This document shows, piece by piece, positions 37,193-45,834 of a stretch of DNA of 51,517 bases (its first letter is position 1; the number at the start of each line of letters is the position of its first letter). Position numbers and translations under genes: made by a program. Under the pieces are notes generated by a model. It saw only the letters and a list, made by a program, of their open reading frames with translations. It did not search any database and was not told the DNA's origin. The DNA comes from Candidatus Zixiibacteriota bacterium. GTDB lineage: Bacteria > Zixibacteria > MSB-5A5 > UBA10806 > 4484-95. The stretch spans positions 1 to 51,517 of the forward strand of contig JAAEQD010000128.1 of the NCBI GenBank assembly GCA_024231855.1, given 5' to 3'.

Positions 37193-37541
37193 CTATGTTT
37201 CTAATCGAAAACTACTTACAGAACCCCTTCGGTTTTTGGGACTTATGTTAGGATCATGCTTCAGCCCATTGATTATCCACAATTCAGGGTACTCATAGGC
37301 TATCGGATAGGCTATTAAGCGCCTCTTCGACTCTTTCAAGCGTTAATCCGGTCTGGATAGAGATCGTTACTTTGCCGCCTTCGTCGCACCAGAATATTCC
37401 GGCCATATTGCTTAATCTCGTAAATTTCAAGGTTTGAAATACATGCCTGGCATCAGAGGAGAGCTTTCTAAATTCCGGATCATCAAGCAATGATGAATAT
37501 AGCGCCCTATAAAATCCTTTGCCGTTCTTCGAGTCTTTCAC
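37193..37541 (-). pseudogene. Phage-type replication protein N-terminal domain, frameshifted
   Basis: The protein begins MKDSKNGKGFYRALYSSLLD and continues with KLSSDARHVFQTLKF and VEEALNSLSDSL. This is the N-terminal winged-helix pattern of phage replication initiators and DnaD-like proteins. A frameshift near 37300 ends that frame, but the next frame continues with YEYPELWIINGLKHDPNISP and NRRGSVSSF to TAG at 37193-37195, the expected continuation in this family. The gene is therefore broken and lacks its C-terminal part. Confidence 0.65.
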
Positions 37542-37614
37542 TTCCCCGCTCTCTCCCTCCTGATCGGCCGGGCCCCGAACCAGAGAGAGGTCCAGGACCC
37601 GGACTTATCGACCA

Positions 37615-38331
37615 TTATTTGTTGCAATCGGTCTTTTTCTTATTTGCCAGGTATCGCGCCAACTCGTATTGAGACAGACCACACTTATCGATTCGGTGGT
37701 TCATCATCAAATTTAACGGTCCACCACGGCGAGATTTCCCCCGGTCGAAACTATACGTATCAATCAACTTCCGAAACTCATCGTAGGGGACCTTGCCTTT
37801 GACGAAATGCTGGAAACATGTGGCGGCGTACAGATCTATTACAATATCAGTATCACCCCCGGCGCCAGGCTCCAGTATCTTAGCTTTGTTCGCGTTATAA
37901 TATCTGGTGACAAATTCCAGATACAATTTTATGAAGTGCATCCCCAGTAGCCGGGAACGGCGAATCAGGTAACCGAATAACTCATCATTTTCTATTCTTT
38001 TGTTTTCAATGGGTGTTTGAGTTACGGGAAGGTCCAGGCGTAACTGGAGTTCCGCGTTGCCGGATGGTTCGTTGTTATCCCTGAACATGCGGCGTGACAT
38101 AATTGCTATCGGGCCATTACAGTTGTCCAGATCGGCAGGCGTGATATCGCCGATTTTCTCTGCCCGGATATACTTGAGAATCCTCAAGGTATTGGCCGGA
38201 TCAAGTCTCAATACCCGGGACCACTGCTCAAGGGTTATAACCACCCGGCCTTTCGTCTCGCTGTACCAGAGCTTGCAGCATATCCGTATCCAGGCGCCTT
38301 CGATCTCCCGGGCCAGATACTCGAGACTAAT
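37615..38331 (-). pseudogene. Phage-type replication-initiator-like protein, 5'-truncated
   Basis: The frame is open on the minus strand from 38331 and reads EIEGAWIRICCKLWYSETKG, then LEQWSRVLRL and IMSRRMFRDNNE. This is the usual beginning of phage proteins with a DUF1376-like or replisome-organiser fold, but without the family's first 20-30 residues. A stop at 38332-38334 lies directly upstream. The GTG at 38244 is an unlikely true start. The C-terminal half (YNANKAKILEPG onwards) is unrecognised. It abuts, head to head, an integrase that has also lost its 5' end. Confidence 0.6.
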
Positions 38332-39138
38332 CTAGATTCATTTTTCGAGAGATACATCGACCACTGTCTTAAAACCAGATCAGAAAGCTCGGTCGGAAAA
38401 GACCACGGCCGGCACCAGACATTGAAGAATTTTTTCCAACGAAAAGATATCTCCACACTTCAGCAAATTACGCCGGGCCTAGTCCAGGAGCTGCAGGCAG
38501 AATACCTCGAGGACCACACCAAGAAGGGCTGGAACTGCCTGTTGGGGATCCTCAAGGCGATGATTAACCGCGCCGTTGAATGGGATCTGATTGAGTTCAA
38601 TCCAATAACCAAAATTAGAAAACTTAAAGTAGAATCGAAGTTTCACGATTTCGACGAGGGGGAAGCAAAGTTAATCCTCGAGGAAGCTGCCGGGCCCATG
38701 AGGGATATAATCTTGATACTGGTCAGTACCGGTATAAGAAGATCAGAATTCTGGTACCTTAGATGGCGTGACGTTAATTTTAAAACCAAGAATATTGTTA
38801 TTCGGTCGCATGGTAAGTTTTCAACAAAATCGAAAAAAATCAGATCAATCCCCATGACAGAGGCTCTTTTTAAACTCTTGAAGGAAATGAAATCGGGACA
38901 TAAATCAGAATACGTATGCCGGCCATATAAAAATATTAACTATTTGCGGAAAGCATTTCTGAAGATATTAAAAAAGCTCGAGCTGAAGGGTACGCTTCAT
39001 GATCTGCGCCACACTTTCGCCAGTCACCTGGCCATGAACGGCGCGCCAATGCCGGCGATTAAGGAATTAATGGGGCATTCTGATATTAGAACCACAATGA
39101 TATATGCACATTTGTCGCCGGGTATACATAAGGAATAA
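38332..39138 (+). pseudogene. Tyrosine recombinase (phage-type integrase), 5'-truncated
   Basis: The catalytic domain is complete: Arg in STGIRRSEFWYL, HDLRHTFASHL, GHSDIR and the nucleophile in TMIYAHLSP. The SAM-like core-binding domain is also visible, beginning near 38341 with FFERYIDHCLKTRSE. No ATG or GTG start lies in frame; the first usable codon is TTG at 38422, inside the core-binding domain. The frame upstream of about 38330 is antisense to the phage gene, so the 5' end appears to have been replaced. The candidate attachment repeat lies 135 bp beyond the stop, the normal position for an integrase and its att site. Confidence 0.75.
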
Positions 39139-39272
39139 ATAAAAAAATTACCGTTTAGATGATCTTATTGCTGAATTAAATTTCAAACTTACATAGCACT
39201 TGAAAATTACCGTTTCAGGCTCTTTATGGGCACGTTCTTGTTTGTGGTTTCGTAACTTGTTGTTATTGAACA

Positions 39273-39298
39273 ATAAAAAATGGCGGGGTCTACGAGAC
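39273..39298. repeat. Right direct repeat: tRNA 3'-end-like candidate attachment site
   Basis: This matches 24 of 26 bases of 8795-8820 in the same orientation, including the core AAAAAATGGCGGGGT and ACGAGAC. On the minus strand it reads as the end of an acceptor stem, ACCCCGCCA followed by a T-run; the T-arm is no longer intact. It lies just beyond the truncated integrase. I see no gene in the rest of 39139-39685. Confidence 0.7.
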
Positions 39299-39685
39299 GA
39301 GTTCCGCAACTGGATTATTGAAAATACAGCGGCATAATCGAGTGCGTGACTCGAATATATAAGGAAATATTTATGTCCCAAGCCTGGTTGTTAAGTGATT
39401 ATCAATAAGACTTAGCAAATTTGTAGTCAAGTAGTTATAGAAATCTACAATGTCGTTATCTATTAATAAGCCTGCCTATATCCAATGTAAAAAATCATCA
39501 ATTGTTATTAAAACTTCATTGGGTTATTATTGAGAAAAGTCTTAATTTCAACAAATCTTATTGACATTGATAAAATTGGCTTGGGGAAAAATTTATAACT
39601 TGTTATATTACAATTAAAGATTGCTATAAAATACTAAGAATCAATAGCAGGGTAGTTTACAGTCCTTACGGAGAATTTAATTAGA

Positions 39686-42142
39686 ATGAAGCTGTCACAT
39701 TATTTATTGAGGACATTTGTATTTATTATAATTTTTTATTTTTGTAGTCTATCTGCAATATCACAGGATTTATGGCGCACTGTTAATGGACCATTTACGG
39801 CTACAATCAGAGATATAGAGTTTAATTCGCAAGGTCACATATTCGCTGGACCTTTTAGATCAACTGACGGCGGTATTAATTGGACTCTTGTCTATGACGA
39901 TTATGTAGCTCCAATTGCGATTGATTCAAATGATAGGATTTTTATCGGGACAAATGATAGAGGTGTTATAAGGTCATTAGATAATGGCGACACCTGGACT
40001 GGATTTAGACCTTATATACCATCGACGACAGCTTTAGCAATCGACTCGGTCGATAATATATATGCTGGGACGATTTTTGGGGGGGTTTATAAATCTACCG
40101 ATAATGGAATATCTTGGGTTTATATTGGGCCTGATCAAATTAATATCTATTCTCTCGCGATAGATTCAGTCGGTTCGGTTTATGCCGGTTCAGGGGGTCA
40201 CGTTTATCGCACTACCGATAATGGCGAAACGTGGGAAGATTTATTCGATTTTTATGGTGACGTTACGGCGATTATTTTGCCCTTTCCCGGAAACATCTTC
40301 GCCGCTTCAGACGCACATCCATATACAACAGGCTCCATATATAGATCCTGGGACAATGGCGCTACCTGGCATCTCAAATTAGATGGATATAATTTTCTTT
40401 CATTAGCGATCGATGATCAGATGAAATTGTATGCCGGGACAATCTCTAACGGGATATTTTGTTCTGAGACAAATGGTAATTCGTGGCCTCAACAATTGCT
40501 AGAATTTTGTGATATTAAATGCATAAACACTCGCGATGGTGGTGATGTTTTGATTGGTACCGGAGCAAATGGCATTCAATATTCTGAAACCTATGGAACA
40601 GAGTGGACTAATATAGGACCGATTAGGCCAAACCTTACTTCGATATTTTCAAGCCCGGATGGGAATATCTATGCTGGAAGTAATCCGGAAGGACTCTATA
40701 AGTCTTCCGATGGCGGGGAGAATTGGACGATAACCAGGTTAAAGTACCTTCATTTTTATGAATCTTCCATAAATCCTCAAGGACATTTATACATCGCTTG
40801 TCGATATAATGGTGTATATAGATCATTTGACGCAGGCGCGAACTGGCATCAAATCGCTCCACACCCCATGATACGCGAACAAATAAGGGGCGTTGGCATT
40901 AATTATAACGGCGATATCTATTTAGGCACACATGAATATGAAACATGGCGATCAACCGACAACGCAGGCAGTTGGATCATGCAAGAAATAGATAATGTCA
41001 ATAAATTTGTTTGCAACCCAAATGGTTATACATTTGCTGATTCAGATGATGGATTTTATAGATCTCCAGAGAATAGTAATTTATGGGAACAGGTTAGTAG
41101 GCCGCCCTGGCTATCAAACAGCCTAATATCAAAATCTAATGGAGAGCTTTTCGCCAGTTCGAGAAGCAATGGAGTATATTATTCCATAGATAATAGTGAT
41201 AATTGGATTCACCGAGGTTTAGAAAATAAGCGCGTGTTATCTATCGCAATGAATGATAATGGGCTAATGGCAGCGGGAACTTTGGATGATGGCATCTATG
41301 TATCAAATAACGAAGGAATTAACTGGACTAAGGTCAACTTGGATTTAATGTCAAATGAGATGCCTTCAGTTGCCTTAACGAATGAAGGAGATATTCTTAT
41401 CAATAACTTGACTGAAGATGATGGATCGTATGTTCTTAAAAGCAATTTCAGATTGACAAATCTTATTGATATTTGGCCGGGTGACCTCGACAACAATGGA
41501 ATTGTTGAGGCTGCCGATATAATTCCGTTAATCAACCATTGGTCCGAAATCCTACCAGCCCGGGAAAACATCGATATTACCTGGTCAGCTAAGCCCGTAT
41601 TTGAGCTTGATTCGCCTTTCCCTCTATATGCAGATGCCAATGGCAATGGAAATATAGATATGATTGATTTTCATCCAATATGTATCAATTGGGGTAAAAC
41701 ACATGGTGAAACGATTTCTCCTTTTAATAATATTGATAACCTGGATTTACCGGCAAACAGGGAAATACTGGATCAGATATATGACCAGGTCAGGAATGCC
41801 CAATCCGGGCCGCAACATGAAATCAAGTTATTCATAGAAAATTTGCTGTATGGCTCCATACCAGCGGAATATGAGGTTTATCAGAACTATCCCAATCCTT
41901 TTAATGCTTCCACATCAATAAAATACGAAGTACCTGAAAAATCTGAAATCGTAATTACAATCTATAATGTCTTGGGCCAGCATGTACGAAAGCTTATTTC
42001 TGATTATCACGATGTTGGTAAATACGAAATCGAATGGAATGGCGATGATGACGATGATAACCCAGTTTCATCAGGGATTTATTATTATCGTTTTGAGAGC
42101 GCGCATCATTGCGAGACTATTAGCATGATTCTATTAAAATAA
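39686..42142 (+). CDS. Secreted beta-propeller protein with dockerin and sorting domain
   Basis: The 818-residue protein has a signal peptide ending near SAISQ, then about 14 propeller repeats with turns such as STDGGINW, STDNGISW and SSDGGENW (YCF48/sialidase-like). Two dockerin EF-hands follow: GDLDNNGIVEAADIIPLINH near residue 598 and DANGNGNIDMIDFHPICINW near 650. The C-terminus is a type IX-style sorting domain (VYQNYPNPFNAST to MILLK). It thus carries both a dockerin and a sorting tail. The next gene, 11 bp downstream, encodes a cohesin-like lipoprotein, so the pair may bind each other on the cell surface; that is inference. Confidence 0.88.
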   Translation: MKLSHYLLRTFVFIIIFYFCSLSAISQDLWRTVNGPFTATIRDIEFNSQGHIFAGPFRSTDGGINWTLVYDDYVAPIAIDSNDRIFIGTNDRGVIRSLDNGDTWTGFRPYIPSTTALAIDSVDNIYAGTIFGGVYKSTDNGISWVYIGPDQINIYSLAIDSVGSVYAGSGGHVYRTTDNGETWEDLFDFYGDVTAIILPFPGNIFAASDAHPYTTGSIYRSWDNGATWHLKLDGYNFLSLAIDDQMKLYAGTISNGIFCSETNGNSWPQQLLEFCDIKCINTRDGGDVLIGTGANGIQYSETYGTEWTNIGPIRPNLTSIFSSPDGNIYAGSNPEGLYKSSDGGENWTITRLKYLHFYESSINPQGHLYIACRYNGVYRSFDAGANWHQIAPHPMIREQIRGVGINYNGDIYLGTHEYETWRSTDNAGSWIMQEIDNVNKFVCNPNGYTFADSDDGFYRSPENSNLWEQVSRPPWLSNSLISKSNGELFASSRSNGVYYSIDNSDNWIHRGLENKRVLSIAMNDNGLMAAGTLDDGIYVSNNEGINWTKVNLDLMSNEMPSVALTNEGDILINNLTEDDGSYVLKSNFRLTNLIDIWPGDLDNNGIVEAADIIPLINHWSEILPARENIDITWSAKPVFELDSPFPLYADANGNGNIDMIDFHPICINWGKTHGETISPFNNIDNLDLPANREILDQIYDQVRNAQSGPQHEIKLFIENLLYGSIPAEYEVYQNYPNPFNASTSIKYEVPEKSEIVITIYNVLGQHVRKLISDYHDVGKYEIEWNGDDDDDNPVSSGIYYYRFESAHHCETISMILLK

Positions 42143-42153
42143 GGTATTGCAAT

Positions 42154-42978
42154 ATGAGGTTTGTCTGGATACTAATGATAACATGTCTCGGTCTGGTGTT
42201 AAACTGCAACGGGAAACCACCTACCAGCGATCCGCCATCGGTAGTTGATCCTGATACTATTCCGCCTGTGATTACAAATATCAACCGTTCTCCCCAGAAT
42301 CCTATACGTTATCAACCGATTACTATTTCCGCCAATGTTCATGATGCCGAATCATCCCAATTACATATTGATTTATGTTATAATGTATTTGGGGATTTTA
42401 CCGTGCTTGAAGCTGAAAACGTTGCGGATTCTTTTTACGCAACGATTCCTGGCAATTCGCTTTTCTGGGGAAAGCACATTGAATACTATATTCAGGCGTC
42501 CGACAGCTCCGGTAATGTTTCAGTCTCAGATACATTTGATTATGATATCCCCTATTTTAGATTGTACCTCTCGCCCGAATCCGACACTATCAATGTAGGA
42601 GAATTATGTTCGCTTGCCGTAAATCTCGACGGCGCTGAGGCGTTTTTCAGCATGAATCTGGATATTCTTTTTGATTCAGCGCTTGTTGAAATAGACACTC
42701 TTATGTTGTCCGATGACAATTTACTGGGTGATGGCGACATTTTATTTTTGTACCAGGAAATCTCCAATGGCGTCAGTACCGGCGTTGGTAGAACCCAAAC
42801 AGAGGAAGACGATAACGTATGGGGAAGCGGGCCTCTATTCAACTTGTTAGTTATTGCAGAGGCCGAAGGGACTGTCAATATTGTACCACAGAATATATTA
42901 ATTTATGATGATGAAGGGAATGAGTGTCCTATTATTAATAATCTGATAATAGATACATTAAATATTAATATTTTGTAA
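42154..42978 (+). CDS. Lipoprotein-like protein with C-terminal cohesin-like domain
   Basis: The 274-residue protein starts with a short signal sequence and a possible lipobox (LGLVLNC; Asn at -1 is atypical). A linker rich in Pro, Asp and Ser is followed by an Ig-like beta domain (residues 35-130). Residues 133-262 have the cohesin pattern: YLSPESDTINVGELCSLAVN, then FFSMNLDILFDSALVEI, a variable middle, and GPLFNLLVIAEAEGTVNIVP. Cohesins bind dockerins in cellulosomes and other surface assemblies. The gene directly follows a dockerin gene and is probably co-transcribed with it. The cohesin call rests on pattern only. Its stop is 2 bp from the stop of the converging gene. Confidence 0.68.
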   Translation: MRFVWILMITCLGLVLNCNGKPPTSDPPSVVDPDTIPPVITNINRSPQNPIRYQPITISANVHDAESSQLHIDLCYNVFGDFTVLEAENVADSFYATIPGNSLFWGKHIEYYIQASDSSGNVSVSDTFDYDIPYFRLYLSPESDTINVGELCSLAVNLDGAEAFFSMNLDILFDSALVEIDTLMLSDDNLLGDGDILFLYQEISNGVSTGVGRTQTEEDDNVWGSGPLFNLLVIAEAEGTVNIVPQNILIYDDEGNECPIINNLIIDTLNINIL

Positions 42979-42980
42979 GT

Positions 42981-44069
42981 TTATTTTCTAAAGACTATTT
43001 CATTTTTCAAGTTATAACCTATTATTTCTTTATTTTCATTATGTATATATCTTTCAACAGCCGCACCCGTATCTTTGCGTTCTTTTGGATTTTCGTCGAT
43101 ATCGAAATAAGCAACCTCTTCAATTTCGTTATTTTTGTATTTGTGTCTAACTAAATCAACTCCTGTAGCTCCATAATCCTGCTTAATCCATTTTGAAATT
43201 GGCATCCATGTTTCGATAAAACCGCCTAATTCATTATAAACAACTCTATAAACCAATTTCTCATTAGATTTATAATAACTAATTTGAGCTAAAGAGCCAT
43301 TTGCAAAGTATTTTGAACGAGTAATTGCATAATCCTCATCATCAGTATTTTTCAATAAACCTTGAGAATTACAAATTCTACTTTCAATTTTATAGCCATC
43401 ATTATCAAATTCGCCCTTGAGTATTGATCCGCCAAACCTTGCATCCGGTTTCAATATCCCATCTTTTCCATAGAGATGGGCTTCGATTATATTCCCTTTG
43501 TCATCATAAATATTCTTTACTTTGAAAGTCCCATATATACACTCTAAAGTATCGCCGTTTTCATCAAAATGACAATATGAGATTGGTAAACCGCTTTCGT
43601 TCAGCATCGAATAATATTGAGCAACATCATTTGAATCCCTTATGCAATTATTGCTACTATCCATGTTGATAGTTAAAACAATATTCTTATTACTATCAAT
43701 AATTCTCTTAGTTCGATATACACCCCAATTAGTACACACTGAATTTCCCTGCTCATCCTGGTATTTTCTTAATTCATAGTCATTAAAATATTCTGTTATT
43801 ATTACCGCGACGCCATTAAATGGATTGGCCGCCAACTTCATATCTTTTAAAAACTCGACCTTACTTAATCGTTCTTCTTTATCATAAGTAAATCTATAGC
43901 AGTTTACTCTTTCCGCGATTTCGCTGTTTATTTCATACATCCCGATTACAGGTTCTCTTCCCTCGATATCGATATGGCGGTAGTATCTAATAAACGAATC
44001 ACCTGAAGCGTTACAACTATAAATTGATAGAATGAGCAATAGTACCAATTGTTTTAAAATGTTATTCAT
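42981..44069 (-). CDS. Lipoprotein with YD/MORN-like text repeats, unknown function
   Basis: The 362-residue protein has a lipoprotein signal (QLVLLLILSIYSC). The mature part is a series of short beta repeats such as FTYDKEERLSKVEF, NIYDDKGNIIEAHLYGKDG and VAYFDIDENPKER. These resemble the YD-type hairpins of RHS proteins but are less regular. It is the last of three small genes downstream of the RHS giant on the same strand. A partner or immunity role for that protein is only a guess. Confidence 0.55.
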   Translation of the reverse strand: MNNILKQLVLLLILSIYSCNASGDSFIRYYRHIDIEGREPVIGMYEINSEIAERVNCYRFTYDKEERLSKVEFLKDMKLAANPFNGVAVIITEYFNDYELRKYQDEQGNSVCTNWGVYRTKRIIDSNKNIVLTINMDSSNNCIRDSNDVAQYYSMLNESGLPISYCHFDENGDTLECIYGTFKVKNIYDDKGNIIEAHLYGKDGILKPDARFGGSILKGEFDNDGYKIESRICNSQGLLKNTDDEDYAITRSKYFANGSLAQISYYKSNEKLVYRVVYNELGGFIETWMPISKWIKQDYGATGVDLVRHKYKNNEIEEVAYFDIDENPKERKDTGAAVERYIHNENKEIIGYNLKNEIVFRK

Positions 44070-44091
44070 AATACTATCCTTGTTTTATGTT

Positions 44092-44724
44092 TCAATTACT
44101 ATCATCGACAATTTTTCTCCAGAAGAAAGTCGGCTGGTCATAATATACGATATCCCTTATAATATTTATAGAATCATCTATGGTCTGTCCAATACCTAAT
44201 ATTTGGAAATATAGTTTCTTTTCGGGTAAAATAAAATAGTCGCCTATTACATCTGGTGATTCTTTATCCAACACCTCTATGATTCCATTTGTGCCTCGTT
44301 TTTTCTTTTTATGTAATATTCTATAACAGCTTATAGTATCGCCAGGTACAGCGATTTTATAAGAAACATTTTCTTCGATAGTATTAGTAATATGTGTATA
44401 AAATATATCGTTGATGAAACTGTTAATACTCATTCTTTTTAAGGACTTGATGCTACTTACCAGAACTGTCATTTTTCCGGTCTGGAAAGTTATTAAATTT
44501 GCATTATTAGTATCTTCAAAATATTCCACATTTAATATATTTGAGTTTGCCGGAATCTTCAGATTATTAGATTCTATTGTAACTTGATTGTTTTCAATTC
44601 TTTCTGAAAAAATAAATAGTTTTAATGCGTGACTATATTTAATAACGATGATTTCAAAAATCAGCAAAAGAATTAGCAACATTAATAATTTATATGATGA
44701 TAAGTAAGATACAATCCTTTTCAC
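44092..44724 (-). CDS. Membrane-anchored protein of unknown function (paralogue B)
   Basis: The protein has 210 residues. A single N-terminal membrane helix (LLMLLILLLIFEIIVI) is followed by an extracytoplasmic beta-rich domain with NNLKIPANSNILNVEYFE. The start overlaps the stop of the upstream gene by 4 bp. The layout matches that gene's product (helix, then a strand pair around NLP or KIP), suggesting an ancient tandem duplication. AT-rich. No family is recognised. Confidence 0.55.
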   Translation of the reverse strand: MKRIVSYLSSYKLLMLLILLLIFEIIVIKYSHALKLFIFSERIENNQVTIESNNLKIPANSNILNVEYFEDTNNANLITFQTGKMTVLVSSIKSLKRMSINSFINDIFYTHITNTIEENVSYKIAVPGDTISCYRILHKKKKRGTNGIIEVLDKESPDVIGDYFILPEKKLYFQILGIGQTIDDSINIIRDIVYYDQPTFFWRKIVDDSN

Positions 44725-45317
44725 AGTTCCTCTAAGTCTTCTATGAATTTAATATCCCCATCAATTTTATTAAATGCGATATGTTTAATAATGGAATTAA
44801 TCACGTAATCTTCGTCATCTAAACCGACGTAGGTAAATTTCATGCGATTATAAGGTATCACACAATGATAAACGTTTACAACATTAAAAGACTTTTGAAT
44901 AAGGATATTACTATAAAGATAAATTTCATAATTACTCAACCTATAAAGACGAGACGTGCCATAAACACCGTAAGAGTTAAATTTACGTATAGTTTCATTA
45001 AACTCTGAAATACAGCTTGAATCGGTAGTGTAATCATATTCACCTACGAAGTTATTAACCAGTACTGAATTATTGAAAATATCAATCAATATAAAGGACT
45101 CATATATATCACTAGGCTTTCGATGATAGCTAATATAGTATCCCGAAGGTAAATTTACCTCCTCGCCGCCAATCGTTATACTATTACTTTGAGTTAGATA
45201 GCCATACAAAGAAGATATTTTAATGTCCACTACTATTATAATCATTATTGGAAGCAGTACAAGGATAACAAAAAATAGTAACAAATTTATCGTTAAAACG
45301 ACGTTTTTTTTAAACAT
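44721..45317 (-). CDS. Membrane-anchored protein of unknown function (paralogue A)
   Basis: The 198-residue protein has an N-terminal membrane helix (LTINLLLFFVILVLLPIMIII) and an outside domain with GGEEVNLPSGYYISYHRKPS. The ATG at 45317 is preferred over a TTG four codons upstream. It overlaps the next gene by 4 bp (ATGA type), so the two are translated together. It lies downstream of the RHS gene, but a terminator at 45786-45811 separates them. 45330-45785 is AT-rich and holds no gene. Confidence 0.55.
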   Translation of the reverse strand: MFKKNVVLTINLLLFFVILVLLPIMIIIVVDIKISSLYGYLTQSNSITIGGEEVNLPSGYYISYHRKPSDIYESFILIDIFNNSVLVNNFVGEYDYTTDSSCISEFNETIRKFNSYGVYGTSRLYRLSNYEIYLYSNILIQKSFNVVNVYHCVIPYNRMKFTYVGLDDEDYVINSIIKHIAFNKIDGDIKFIEDLEEL

Positions 45318-45785
45318 AATCCAAACCAATCTTCCCCACTAAGAATCCTACTACTCAGGATTTACCATGAGAATCGGAATAATTATACAGCTAATATTCC
45401 GAATTCGATTTTGAATTCTGACCCCGACATTCAAACACATTCTTAGTAATATAATATTTAAGTCTCAAGTTTTCAATATTTTACTATTTCTTTTTTAGCA
45501 ATATAAAATAATAGAATCCTTACAGAAGAATAATTTAACATCGATATAATGCTCTAAGATTAATTAGTTAAAACTTATTTTGTAATTAATTATTCTTTTA
45601 AGCACCATTAAACATTCATCAGATATTGTAGCCGGCGGTAGTTGTTAGAATATGTAGTTTTCGCAGTAACAGCCCTGATCCCTAACAGGATCGACTATTT
45701 ATATCCCGCCGGATAAAAAGTTCCTCTTCCATTATAGTTCCCGCTATCTCCATTAATGACGCATTTATCATTATTTAATTAAAAA

Positions 45786-45811
45786 GTTGGCAGGAACTTA
45801 CTCCTGCCAAC
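45786..45811 (-). terminator. Intrinsic terminator of the RHS gene
   Basis: GTTGGCAGGA and TCCTGCCAAC form a perfect 10-bp stem with a six-base loop. On the minus strand it is followed by TTTTTAATT. It lies 23 bp past the RHS stop codon. Confidence 0.85.
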
Positions 45812-45834
45812 CTACATTAAACTTTATTGGTTTT

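Noticed and set aside
39148..39381. Minus-strand ORF of 77 codons around the right repeat
   Set aside because: Low-complexity basic sequence spanning the attachment repeat, no ribosome site, no recognisable domain.
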